Shown here in pieces: positions 14,792 through 26,627 of a stretch of 64,000 nt of DNA (positions are counted from its first letter, which is position 1; the number at the start of each line of letters is the position of its first letter). The stretch is taken from NCBI GenBank assembly GCA_964247055.1, contig OZ176051.1:7688001-7752000 (forward strand), read 5' to 3'. Made by a program: the position numbers and the translations under genes. The notes beneath the pieces were generated by a model. The model was not told where the DNA came from. It worked only from the letters and a program-made list of their open reading frames with translations, and made no database searches. Source of the stretch: Paragordius varius (taxonomy: Eukaryota; Nematomorpha).

Positions 14792-17514
14792 CAGGGGTGG
14801 CCAACGAGGTGACCGCGGTCACTTTCGTGACCGCGACAACTCAAAAAGTGACCGCCTGAAAATATTTTTTTAAAAAAAATTTTATTGATTTTTTTCGGAT
14901 AATTGGCTACTTCTGAGCGAATTTAAATTTAAAATACAAAAAAATACGGTTTAAATTAAAAAAAACGTCTAAGAAAAGGGTGTAAAAAAATTATTTTATT
15001 AATTATAATTCATATGTTTTGGAGCATTTGCATTAAAACTTAAAATCAGTCATTTCCCTTGAATATATCAAAACTTTGAGCAAAGCTTATTCATAAATCA
15101 GAAGCATAATCGTGAAGTTAGATTTGATTTGATACACCAAAAGTAGGTTTTTAAAACTTATATTTTAGAATGAGCCAAAAAAAGTTGTACAGATACAAGA
15201 AAGATTGGGAGCATGAATACTTTTTTATTATGATAAATGAAACATGCACCTGTCTAATATTCAATAGTACTGTTGCTTTGCCCAAAAAGTCAAATATTGA
15301 AAAACATTATAGATCTCTGCATCCACATTACTCCAAAAACTACCCCTTACAAACTCAAGAACGCAACATTAAAGTAAAGGAATTAAAAGAACAATTATCC
15401 GCCTCACAAAATAGCATACTTAAATACAACAAAGACTATAAAAATGCTACGATTGCTTCATTCAAGTTAGCGGAAATACTCATTCGGAACAATAAGCCAT
15501 TCCAAGATGGTGAAATATTTAAATAAGCCTTTATTAGCGCTTGTGATATTTTATTTGAAAATTTTGATAACAAAAATAATATTATGACAGCTATTAAAAG
15601 CATAAGCTTATCGAGAAATACCGTTATGCGCAGGGCTGAAGATATTAGTAATAATCTTGATGAAATTTTACATGAAAATATTAATAACTGTATTTTTTTT
15701 CCTTGCAACTCGATGAGTCCACCGATTATGTTGGAATCGCCCAATTATGCATTTTTATTCGTATGATATTTAGTGATTTATCTGCAAAGGAGGAATTATT
15801 AACTATAATACCTCTCCACGAACGAACCAGAGGGCAGGATATTTTTGATTCTTTTTATAAATTTATAACAGATACGAAACTTCCCATCGTAAAACTCGCA
15901 TCTATAACTACTGATGGAGCTCCAGCTATGATTGGCGTTAACAACGGCTTTATCGCTTTATGTAAAAATCACAGTGCATTTCCCAAGTTCATTGATTACC
16001 ATTGTATAATCCATAATCAAGTTTTATGTTCAAAAGTTTTAAAATACCATCATGTAATGAACCCCTGTTTTAAAATTCTTAACGCCATTCGAACAAAAAG
16101 CTTGTCCCGCCGCCTATTTCGAATTTTGTTAAATGAGTGCGGCGTGGAATATGGAGAACTTTTATTACATACTGATGTAAGGTGGTTGAGTCGTGCCGCA
16201 TTTTTAATTAGATTTTGGCAACTTTTACCACAAATAGAAATTTTTTTAGAGAATTATAAATTTTCATACCCTGAATTGAAAGATCAAGATTGGCTGCTTG
16301 ATCTTGCATTTTTATGCGATATCACGGAAAAATTGCATAAATTAAACATCCAATTACAAGGAAAAGATAAAACAATTATGGATATGATGGGTGCTTTAAA
16401 ATCTTTTAAGGAAACACTAACAGTAGTAGAAACACAATTAAAAAACCGAGATTTAAAACATTTTTTTAATCTGGCAGCGGTGTCTGAAAAAATAGAGAAT
16501 CTCTCTTTTGAAAAATATGCAGATGATATTGGTCTGCTTATTAATGATTTTGAAAAACGATTTTCATCTATAAATAAACTTGAAGACATCGCTATTTTTT
16601 TATCATGCCCATTTAATAATAATAATAATGTTGAATATATTGCTCAAAAACTCAGCCACTTTCTTGGTGTACCAAATTTAGCAGAGTTGGAAGAGGAATT
16701 AATAAATAATGCGATATCCATCTAAAATCATTAGGATCAGATATATATAAATTTATAAATAAAGATAAATACCCCCATATTTGGAAAACCGCTGCATTAT
16801 TCAATTCTTTTTTTGGATCCACATATTTATGTGAATCGGCTTTTTCAATTATGAATGCTATCAAAACTAAACAGAGGTCACAATTAACTAATAAACATTT
16901 AGAATCATGTTTGAGAATTGCTTTGACTTCATTTGAACTTAATTTAGATAAACTTTCTGAATTTTTTCGCAGTCGGGCGTTTTAAATATTTTTTTCTTTA
17001 TTAAATATGGATGTTTATCGAGTTGTATTTTCGCTTAGGAAAAAGCCGATTTACTAAAAAATATGTGGATAGAATTAAAACTGATACAATTTTAATGTAC
17101 TCTTATTTATGTTCAAATTATGGTTCTAAATTGGAATGCTATTTTATTTCTTTTATTTTTTGTATCATAATGTATTCTTCCCTGTAATTTCAAATGCATT
17201 GTTTAAATTTTTATATTGTAAAATTTCATATAATAGAAATTTAATAAATAAATATTTTGAAGTGTTTTATGTTGATTAAAAATTTAAGGTAGTTAATAAC
17301 CCGTTGTCTTTTAATTAAAATTATTTTTGTATTTGGTTGATAGATAAAAAAATTACAATTTTAAAATGGTTTAAACAAGTCACTCTAATCTGTAAAGCAG
17401 GTATATACATCTGATTGAGTTTTTTTGATAAATATTTCTGGGTGACCGCGAACTCTTTTTTAACAAAAAAGCCAAAAAAAAAAGCTCGCGACAAAAAAAG
17501 TGTGGCCACCCCTG
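14792..17514 (+). mobile_element. hAT superfamily DNA transposon with intact ends
   Basis: The element starts CAGGGGTGGCCA and ends TGGCCACCCCTG, a perfect 12-bp inverted repeat of the usual hAT kind. It is flanked on both sides by the same 8 bp, GTCTATTC (14,784-14,791 and 17,515-17,522), the target duplication expected for hAT. Subterminal GTGACCGCG motifs occur near both ends. Length is 2,723 bp, enough for one transposase gene, which is present but broken (15,170-16,984). The clean ends and duplication suggest fairly recent insertion, but the transposase defects say this copy cannot move by its own protein. Confidence 0.95.
15170..16984 (+). pseudogene. hAT transposase (ZBED/FAM200-like), broken
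   Basis: The first frame (from ATG at 15,170) has a BED-finger-like N-terminus ending in SNIEKHYRSLHPHY; the second zinc-ligand Cys expected after CL is replaced (CLIFNSTVAL). It meets an in-frame TAA at 15,524. The same frame continues to the T-run near 15,691-15,700, where a frameshift moves reading to the frame with LQLDESTDYVG, ITTDGAPAMIG and HTDVRWLSRA, the DDE/RNase-H core typical of hAT. That frame ends at 16,725; a second shift near there gives the C-terminal dimerisation segment (STYLCESAFSIMN, RSQLTNKHLESCLRIAL), ending at 16,984. One stop and two frameshifts therefore separate the parts. Similar ZBED-like transposases are widespread in animals. It is inside an element with intact ends. 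Confidence 0.9.
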
Positions 17515-17897
17515 GTCTATTCTATAGGTATACGAAATAAGGGATATATTGGCTAAATATGGGTATTTAAATTGTTCTCATCTGTATATAAACTAAAATT
17601 ATCATTTAACAGATAGCCAATCCTATAATTAATATTAAAGAATTCTAAATTAAAACTACAATTTTATACGGTAATAGTTCAAAAATTTAAGGTAAAAAAA
17701 TTATTTTAAAGCTTTTTCTACACTTCTATGCACAAAATTGACAAACTCTTTAAAATTTTACGTATATGTTTTGCGTCTCTACTTTAATAAAAAAGTCATT
17801 AAAAAGTTATTAGTACTCAATTACTTTCATATTTTTACCTCTTACAAAAACATTATAAACATTCATCTTCCCCACCATTACTAAAAATAATTTGTAA

Positions 17898-18251
17898 ATG
17901 TTTAGTCCCTTCAAATCAATCAAATATATGGTTATAGCTGGCTCACTTTCGATTCTCACCTTACTTAGCGCTATGAATTGCAATAGCGATCCATCGTTGT
18001 GTAAATGTTTTCAACAATGTATTTACTCAAATTTGATGCAAGTGTGCCCATCACACTTTTATTATCATACCTTATTTACAAAACATCCTAGCTATAAAAC
18101 TAAAGATTATCCGCAAGCAGAGAAGCCAGAAAGGGAACCTTTAACAGGAAAAAGACACACCACCACCCAAAATTCTTACCTTAAAGTGCCATTCAACAAA
18201 AATTATAATAATTATTATCATTATCAATATCATAATTCTTATAATAAATGA
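17898..18251 (+). CDS. Small secreted Cys-containing protein, unknown
   Basis: Single reading frame of 117 residues. Residues 9-25 form a hydrophobic core fit for a signal peptide (MVIAGSLSILTLLSA), followed by five Cys at 28, 35, 37, 41 and 50 in the pattern C-x6-C-x-C-x3-C-x8-C. After a KR pair near 85 the tail is rich in Asn, Tyr and His. AATAAA signals overlap and follow the stop (18,243-18,248 and 18,251-18,256). It could be a secreted peptide, but I do not recognise a family, and a chance open frame of this length is possible in AT-rich DNA. It lies on the same strand and just upstream of two longer secreted-protein genes. Confidence 0.45.
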   Translation: MFSPFKSIKYMVIAGSLSILTLLSAMNCNSDPSLCKCFQQCIYSNLMQVCPSHFYYHTLFTKHPSYKTKDYPQAEKPEREPLTGKRHTTTQNSYLKVPFNKNYNNYYHYQYHNSYNK

Positions 18252-18767
18252 ATAAATACAACATTTTCTGTGAAACTTGGAAATTTATAAATGTAACAAA
18301 ATATGGAGTTAAATTTATTTCCTTGTAACCACTTATATGTAGTTCAAACAACTGTTTAATATATGAAATAGGTGTTTATTTAAAACCAATAAAGAGGAAT
18401 AAATTTTAATTGGATTTCATGAAAAAAAAAATCCCTAAAATGACTCATTTGATAAAATTTATGGGAAGTTTAGTGTCGCTAATAAGTTGTTGTTATCTTT
18501 TATTGGCCTTGCCCGAACATAACTTTTTAGTGGTTATTAAAGTATTAAATATATTAAAATAACCGAGAATGCAGATTTGGAATCAATCTAAAACATATCT
18601 ATTCTATTATAAATTTAAGGTTAGGTGTTTATGCACATAAAAGATAAGCAATATATGCCGATAACCTAGGTCGGTTTATCTAATGACACAATTAGCAGCT
18701 TCTATAATTTAATATAAACAAAATTTAATTTTTTTATTCTATATATTATTTATTTTCACAAACCTAG
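18252..18767. other. Intergenic spacer between two secreted-protein genes
   Basis: AT-rich, no gene or repeat recognised. It presumably holds the promoter of the gene starting at 18,768, but no clear core promoter motif can be singled out. Confidence 0.4.
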
Positions 18768-21700
18768 ATGATTAAAAGATTGTTTTACTTGTATTATATC
18801 CTTATTTATTTCACATATTGCCGAATAGTACCCGTTTTTAAAATACTAACACACCCACATTCTAAATCTAATATTACAGCCCTTTATGCATCAAACCATA
18901 GTATTATTTCTCAAAGAAATAACTTTACCAACTATTCAGCAGTTGCCAATTCATCGCATCTTAACATAACTTTAACAGACTATAATAAAATAGGAGGGGC
19001 GAAAACTTTTCAAAACAAAAACATTACAGAGAACATTACTAATCCAGCTATTCAAAGCATATCATTTTATATTATAAACGATGCACCATCCCCAAAAAGT
19101 TATACAGAAACATATAATTTTCCAAAAAAGTCATATCGTAAAAACACTGCTCCAATGTACCCATTTTGGTCGGGGGGATATAATGACAAAAAATTAAAAG
19201 TGCATAAAAGAGATAGTATTTTTGATAACTTTTTTATTACCAAAAATAAAATGAACAAACAAAATGTTAATAGACACCGCCACATGCCTTACTATAACGA
19301 AAGAGTTGTCAAATTAAAGCAATCTAACAAGAATTTGAAACATAAATTTTTAAGGTACATGGCTAAAAGGCACAATTTGAACAAAAAAATATATTCCACT
19401 TTTGGCAAGCTAAAACGACGTCCGAGAAAACACAAATTTCTAGACGACAAAAAGACAAGTAGCAATTTGCGACTTAGAATTTCCCACCGTTTATCGGAGA
19501 GAAGGGCAAGACCTGCCAATTTTAAACATGCCCGATATATGGGTCGTTACAAAGCCAATAGGAAAAGAAAAGACCATTATAAACGCCTTCGGAAACCTTT
19601 AAATCGATACGGTGGAGATGATGAGTATGTTCGAGGCGAAGATGATGTCCATTATGAAAAAGATGATGATTTTGTTATACCATATGGTCAAGGACCATCT
19701 GGTAAGCAGCAAAAATTTGATGAAACAGAATACTATACGAACGACGAAGAAGAAAATGGCCCATATTTAAGGAACCGAGAAGGTTTAAACTTTAGACTGT
19801 CTAGTAAACATATTTGTGTAAAAAAAAACAGAGTTACTACAAAAAAAAGATAATTTATAGTATATTATGCCTTAAGATAAGGTTTAAATTGGTATTTTTT
19901 AATAATTTTCCATTTGGAATTTATTACGCACTGAAGTAGAATCAAATGATAATATAATCACCTGATGATACAAAAACTCCTGATTTTAAAATTAATAAGT
20001 ATTATTTGCTGTAAACTGTAAATTTGAAAACTCTATATAATTAAATTTTTAACCAAAATATACATTAATCTGCCTTAACTATTTAATAGCTAGACAAAAT
20101 GTGGCGAAACTATTGAGATATGACTCTTTCAAATTGATATATAAATTTAGTTTAACCCTTGCCTAAAAGGTAGAATGCATATTTTAGATTTTGAGCTAAA
20201 ATCATTTTGCAACATTACCTAAAAAGGTAAGTATTAAGCATGCTATTTATTTATATATTATAGTAGTTATAGATTAAAGTCAAAAACTTTTATTTAATGG
20301 GTTTTTGCTTCACTTCCAAAGCGCGATCATACATATCATATATTAGCGTACGTTTGAATACACAAAAATAAATCCTTTTGTAAAAAATAAATCAACTTGA
20401 CTTCAATTAATAATTGGGTTTGACTAAGAATATTATAAATTTTAATTATGCATTAGAGGAGGATGATTTATCCGAGCCAATCCCATATAGCGAGGAAGAA
20501 AATACTAATCCCGAAGAAGCTTATGAGTATGAAGAAGGCCCAAGCGAAGGTTCCGATGATTATTATCCGCAAGGATATATGGATGAAAATGGGTTAGTTG
20601 TTATTTTATTCGATTATTTACGAGGTACTAATAGGGTTAGTTTTTTAAATTAATATACCGCTAAATATATTTATCATCATGATATGCCCAGTCATCAAAA
20701 TCTTAAATGTGAAATAATTGGCACTAAACCATACAAAATGAGGGTCACTGTTTTAATTGGTTTTAATAGTGTTAAAATAGTAAATTAGTAGCGAATTAAT
20801 TTGTTTATTTTTTTCATTTTCACTTTAGGTTTTAAACCACAGTTTTATATTATTTTTGTGCACGTGGAAATCACTGTTTTAAAGGTTTCGACTGGCTTTT
20901 AGCGTCAATCTAATTTATAGGCACAAAAGTTAAACGATATTTATTTTATAAGGATAAATTTTTAGAACAACAAAATAACTAAATAAATAATTTTTGAATT
21001 ATAACTGCTTCAAAATAAATCAGTTTTAATTATCCTGACCTGTATAAAATTATTATTTATGTAAAAAATGAATTTTATATCAATTACTTTATATGTTTCA
21101 ATGATAATTTTATAATATTATATTAACAGTAATTTGATTGGGTGAGTAACTTTTGAAGCTGTTATAATAATATCCAATTGCGGTATAAATACTTGAATAC
21201 AACACATTCATTTCTGTCCTTCTATTCAAATAGGGGTAGTTGGATACCCCAGGTGTGTTTAAAATTAAATACATTAACAAATTTGGAAGGAAAAACCATG
21301 GCAAAAGTGTGCACTTGTATAACATTAATGAACCGAAATATTAAAAAAATTTATTCTAAAATATTTGATACTACTTATTTTAAGTAAAACCCAAAGGTAA
21401 AATAAACCACTTTTTATGTTTCTGAATGTTAGATGTGTTTAAATAAAAAATAAGCTTTAATTTTTGGCTTTAAAATATAATAAACATGATATTTTGAAAA
21501 AATGTTGTATAAAATGGCGTTGAAGTAGTTTGATATAGAATGTTTTTTTCCAAACTAAATTTTATTGATATTTCGGCGTTATTATAAAATTTATATGAGG
21601 ATAGAAGGATAAATTTAAATTGGATTGTTTCTTTCAGTAGTTTTTAAAAATATCAACTTATATATATTGTCTGTGATATTTGGATACCCCAATTTTAATG

Positions 21701-23957
21701 ATGGTTAATTGAATCGGCTTTGTAAGTATTAAAGGCTGGTTATTATTTTTTGGTAAATACAAACTTAATCATAATTATATACTTGTGTTTCAAACTTAAA
21801 TTGTTCTTGTTAAACATATTCCTAACCCTAAATTTAAATATTTATAATAAGTAATGCTTTTAAATCATAATAGGTATAGCATTCTATTTACAGTACGCAT
21901 TTTATGTGACTTATTCACACTATAGTTGGTCGATTGGTAACACAGTATTGTATGGAAAAAACAACAATTAATAAACAATTTAAGATAGGAAAGTGTATTC
22001 AACATTTTGTTCTTTTCCATACTGTGTTGCCAATTGACCAACTTTAATGTGAGCATAAGCTCTTTCGTATGCTTTTCATATTATTTGAAAGATAAAAAAT
22101 ATTATTTGAGATACATATATAAATTTTAGAGAGGGCGAAAACGAAGAAGATTATGAATATTATTATGAACCGGTCTTTGATAAATCTTACGAGGAAAAGT
22201 TTGAGAGAGAATTTCGTTCCGATAAAGATATTGTGCAAGAGGACGAAGTGGATGAAAGTAGCCAACAAAACGCTTATCCAATGATGCCTCCATATGGGCA
22301 ACCTATGCCGTATGAATATGGACAACCAGGTAGTTAATCCGTACTCAAATGATAAAATATGTCAATTTTGTCGATCATAGTTTGAAACAATATAAAATCC
22401 CTTTTTAATTGATTACCGTTCACTTCATTTAATTTTTTTCTACAGGGAAACATCCATTTTTCGCAATTTTAAGTTGTTTAACTAATTATATTAAGCGGAT
22501 TGACCAAAATTTTAATATTGAAGAAAATTACCATAACCCCTCTATCATCATTTTTGATGATTTTGCCCAATTATTTCTGTTGCTAACGTTTCCATTCATA
22601 TTGATGGGTTTAAAAATTTTGACCATTGATATATAAAATTTTAGATATTAATTTCCTTGTTATTAATTTAATTGAAATCGATTTTCATTCCAATGAAATA
22701 TGATATTTTATCAACAAGCATGAAATCTTCAATATTTTCTTTATTCACCCCAATGTAGATATCAACGATCAGGAGGAATTTCAATACATGGATAACCAAC
22801 TAAACGATATAAATAATGATCAAATGCAGCATGTATATCAGCAACCAAATGTGCCTAGCATAGAAGTCAAAGGAAATTTCCAAACGATTGTTTACCGTTC
22901 CAACGGGAGTCACGAACAAAATTTTGAGGATTCTGGCTTGCTACTTGCTAAACCTGACGGATTGTCACAAAATAATAACCATAATGCTGGTGGTTTGGGT
23001 CAAAACCCGTATGATAATAATATATTACAGCCATTAACATTGGCAGACGATAAGGGTTTAATTGTTAAAAACATGGATGATAAGCTAGAGAAAAAGAATG
23101 TTAAAGAGTTAAAACTGGTTGATGCGAACAAACCTATAGCTAGCAATCAAAGAGTCATATTAATTGATACACGTTCTAATGGCGATAAAATAAATATTTT
23201 CCCTAAGAATATGCAAGTCTCGAATAATGATTTCCCAACAACTTATACTAACGCTACAGATTTTATTTTGAAACCAGGCGCTAATTCTGGTAAAAAATCT
23301 GAAAACATATTTTTCATGCCAAATCTATTTGCCGTGCCTCAATTTGACCAAAGCTCGCAGCAGATGCCAGGAAACGTTACTAAAGCAGTGTCAGATGCTC
23401 AATTTATGAACCGTTTTAAGGGTATACAAGAGCAAATAAATGGTAAAATCCCAAATATATTTCGGACTCAAACTTTGGTACAAGGAACAGATAAATCCTT
23501 TTATGATAACAGAGGATCAAATTTATTTCCAAGACAAGATACAATGATTGCGGCACTTAACAATGAAGACAGTGATAATGTAGTCAGTGAAGAAAACCAG
23601 GGGATTTTAGTGGAAAAGAAATTGGCTTCTATAACTCCTAACACCCTACAACTGGTGAGACATGTTACACCGGATGTTCGCCAATACGCTAAAGCGTTAT
23701 ACTCTAATCCCCTACTCTTAAATAATAAAAAACAAATATCGACTTATACGGCTAAAAGACCCATTATAAACCCATCGGCTTTTTTTGAATCTTCCCTAGG
23801 CAATCATGGGCCTTTATCCGCCCTCGGATCTAATAATGAATGGAAAATCATTGAAAATCGATTTGAAGATGGGCGTCGAATTTCAGATCATGAAATAAAT
23901 AAAGGTTATCAAATCCCAATGATGTTACCAAATATGTTCCCATACTTACGTTTTTAA
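18768..23957 (+). CDS. Large secreted polyampholyte protein, unknown family
   Basis: Four coding exons: 18768-19701, 20457-20592, 22130-22329 and 22759-23957. Phases fit and total 2,469 nt, 822 residues. A second in-phase donor after 19,782 would add 27 residues. Residues 1-18 look like a signal peptide (LFYLYYILIYFTYC). Residues 35-91 hold eight N-glycosylation sequons. About 130-285 is strongly basic, with RRPRKHK and SERRARP. About 285-420 is acidic and Tyr-rich (SEPIPYSEEE, EEDYEYYYEP), with candidate Tyr-sulfation sites; this part is spread over three exons. The rest (about 425-822) is Asn/Gln-rich without Cys pairs or a known fold, ending PYLRF. AATAAA follows at 24,001. I know no family with this order of blocks; an extracellular matrix, mucus, egg-coat or adhesive role is only a guess. 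Exon 1 start is the first ATG before the signal sequence. Confidence 0.75.
21184..21700 (+). repeat. 0.5-kb repeat with GGGGTATCC ends, copy 1
   Basis: Starts ACTTGAATACAACACATTCA, contains GTTGGATACCCCAGG and AAACCATGGCAAAAG, and ends at GGATACCCCAATTTT. Relatives are at 41,351-41,910, 63,330-63,797 and, reversed, 63,798-64,000. It lies in the second intron of the large secreted protein gene. Confidence 0.7.
21903..22069. repeat. Hairpin MITE, AGTTGGTC family
   Basis: About 165 bp forming a near-perfect hairpin: CTATAGTTGGTCGATTGGTA at left against GCCAATTGACCAACTTTAAT at right, with matching CACAGTAT and GGAAAA blocks inward. A half copy (GCCAATTGACCAATATAATG) is at about 8,848-8,880. No coding content. 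It lies just before the third exon of the large secreted protein gene. Confidence 0.75.
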
Positions 23958-24000
23958 ACAAAAGAGATTAAATATTATTAGTTTTTATACCATAAATGTA

Positions 24001-24006
24001 AATAAA
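24001..24006 (+). terminator. Poly(A) signal AATAAA
   Basis: The first AATAAA after the stop at 23,957, about 45 bases downstream, so the likely 3' processing signal of the large secreted protein gene. Confidence 0.5.
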
Positions 24007-26627
24007 TGTAGTAATATATAGTTTTTTCTCTGATATAGATAATGTTTTAGCTCTTACACTATAATCAATGACAAAAATTATTAAGTGTATATATTTTCAA
24101 TTTTCGCAAAAAATCCTATTCAATTTCAATGCTCTATGTGGCTAATCGTAAATATGAGATTCTTAACATATTTTAAATAATTTACTAAGTATATGCCATT
24201 GATAATCAAAACTGTTTTTATGGCACAGCCACCAGTTTTTTCATCTATGAGGTCGTTTTATTCGATTTCTGTGAAACCTGATAATGGCGTTATTTTTAAC
24301 ACTCCATTACCTTTTAGGGTAATTTTATATCGCTGAGTGATTTGAAATTCGAAGGTATTAGGCCGAACTTTATTTAGCTTTTTAGCATCAAAAAAAACTT
24401 TTTTAAAAAAAATTTAATATTGTAAAAAACCATAATTTTTGGCGATATTTTTTTATATAATCTTTTTAAATAGCTAATTCAAAGGCAAATAAATGTATAT
24501 GGTTAGAAAAAAATAATTAACTTTAAAAATCTAGGTTATATTTTACCAGCAAACACTTGATATATTTTCATTTTAATTTTCAGCTGTTCTTTCAATCGTT
24601 TGGTGCCCCAATTTTAGACTCTAGAAGGTACAAAACTGTAAAAAAATAAAAGCTTTCCTATCTACTACATGAGAACAATGTTTAATAATTAAATTTTAAC
24701 TAAAATAACTTTCAAAACAATGAGTAGTTTATTTACAATGAGCTTTGGAATATAAAACTACCCAAATATTTAAACTAGGACAAAACTGATAAAAGGTAGT
24801 AAAGTGTTAATATTGAATGGATTTTTTTACTGTTTTAAAAAATATATTAAAACCACTTTCATAATATCGATTCTAACGCACTAAAATATTTTAAGGTCCA
24901 TGATAGTTTTGAGTTTATATCATATTTTCAACAGGTATGTAGTGATAAGCCATCATAATTTAGAAAATATTATGCCCAATCAAAAGAAATAATGACTTTT
25001 TTATAAAATATTTATTAAAGAATAGTTTGTTTAACCATTAGTTGAATCAAAAATGCATATAGATTAAAAAACTTAGCTATAATTTTAAGACCCCAAATTT
25101 ATTGAACTTAAGAGAACTGCTGCGGGTTGAAGCGGGACCATTTATTAATATAATATCTGAGACATTGGAAAAGCTAATTACGCATATAATTAATTAAAGC
25201 TCTCTAAAAAATGCAAATTTTCCAATCTTTCGGTTTTTGATTACAAACGAACGTATAACTTTTATTAATTTTTTGATACGAAGTGAAATCATAAGTCATA
25301 AAAAATGTAAAAAAATAGTATGTAACTGAAGTACTATTGGAAAGTGAATACAGTTTATTGGAATTTTACGCTTAATAAATTTAATCTACCCTAAAAATTA
25401 ATTTTAATTTGGATATTTAATTATATTTTTATCAAAAAACTAACTATTAATTATAAGTTTTGCTATAATAAATACAATCAAAAATAATTATGTCATACAT
25501 ATTATTAATATATTACTCTTTTTCAAAAGTAACATTGCATACATGTATTAACGTAAAATTCAGGTCAATGATAACAGGTAAATATATATATATATATATA
25601 TAAATGTATTAGCTAATATTTTTTAATAATAATTATTTTGATTTTTCCATAATGTTACAAGATGGAAAAGGTTGCTTAGTTTTCTTAGGAGAGTTTATTG
25701 TTTAACACCATAATACCTTTATAGCTAATATCTATACAAATTAAGTTAAATTATGATTGAAATATTGAAATAAAGCTTTGTTAATAGGTATAAAAAATTA
25801 TTGAACATTTTGGAAATTTACCTGTTAATTATTTTCAGATTTAACTTTTTTATATAAAACAGGTAACATAATGAAAATGTCCTTCAAATCTCTATTTCTT
25901 TTTTTGCATATTATATATTTGTCATAAACTATTGATTTTTTCGCACTTTGATGTCACTCCGATAATAATGTTTGACGTAATTAATTGTGCAATAGATTTT
26001 GCCATAAAATAATTATAATTTCTTCACAATCATATTTATTTATATCTATCCATAATTTATTTGATATTAATTACATCGAATTCGCATTGAAATGAAAAGA
26101 TATTGGGGTTGATATGAGGTGCATTTTAAAACCCATCTTTAACCTATCATTCCATTTTTCTTATTAATATAGTTTAATGATCATATCATAGTCGAGCAAC
26201 AAGCAAGAGGGCGTACAAAAAATATATGTCTCCCCCCTTAAAAAATAAATTCATTATCTTTTGCAACTCTTAATATAGGTAATGATTGTAAATATCAATT
26301 TTCAAAATTAAATATATCATTTGTTACCAAACATTATCAAATTAATTAATTGATTGAATTAAGTGACCCTTTATGTTTCATACGCAATGATAGAATTGTG
26401 TTAAACAAAGGGAAAGAAATCCAATGTAGAATTGTGTTAACTAATTGCATTTCAATCGCCAACATTTTTGTACCCAAAAATGCCTGCGAAAATTCGAAAG
26501 GTAACTAATTAATTGTTTTAAACGTAATTTAACTAAAGATTTTACTTAAAGGATGATTTATATTAAATTTAATCGTATTAGTCATAAATATTTTCAATCG
26601 TATATTTGTCATATATAGATAAAATAT
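24007..26627. other. Intergenic region, one recognised repeat
   Basis: Between the two long secreted-protein genes. Besides the repeat at 24,297-24,810 and a (TA)n run at about 25,577 I see only AT-rich sequence. A short direct repeat containing AGAATTGTGTTAA occurs at about 26,392 and 26,430. Confidence 0.5.
24297..24810 (-). repeat. 0.5-kb MITE-like repeat (GGCGGC family), copy 3
   Basis: Inverted ends TAACACTCCATTACCTTTTA and TAAAAGGTAGTAAAGTGTTA enclose the same interior blocks as the copies at 7,023 and 13,825 (AGACTCTAGAAGG, ATGAGAACAATGTTTAAT, AAAACTACCCAAATATT). Confidence 0.75.

Noticed and set aside
14515-14859. 114-codon frame before the hAT element
   Set aside because: It runs across the left end of the transposon, which was inserted later as shown by the target duplication, so it cannot be one ancient gene; no motif.
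23940-23957. C-terminal PYLRF of the large secreted protein, like an RFamide neuropeptide
   Set aside because: There is no Gly for amidation after the Phe and no repeated cleavage-flanked copies, so a neuropeptide precursor is not supported.
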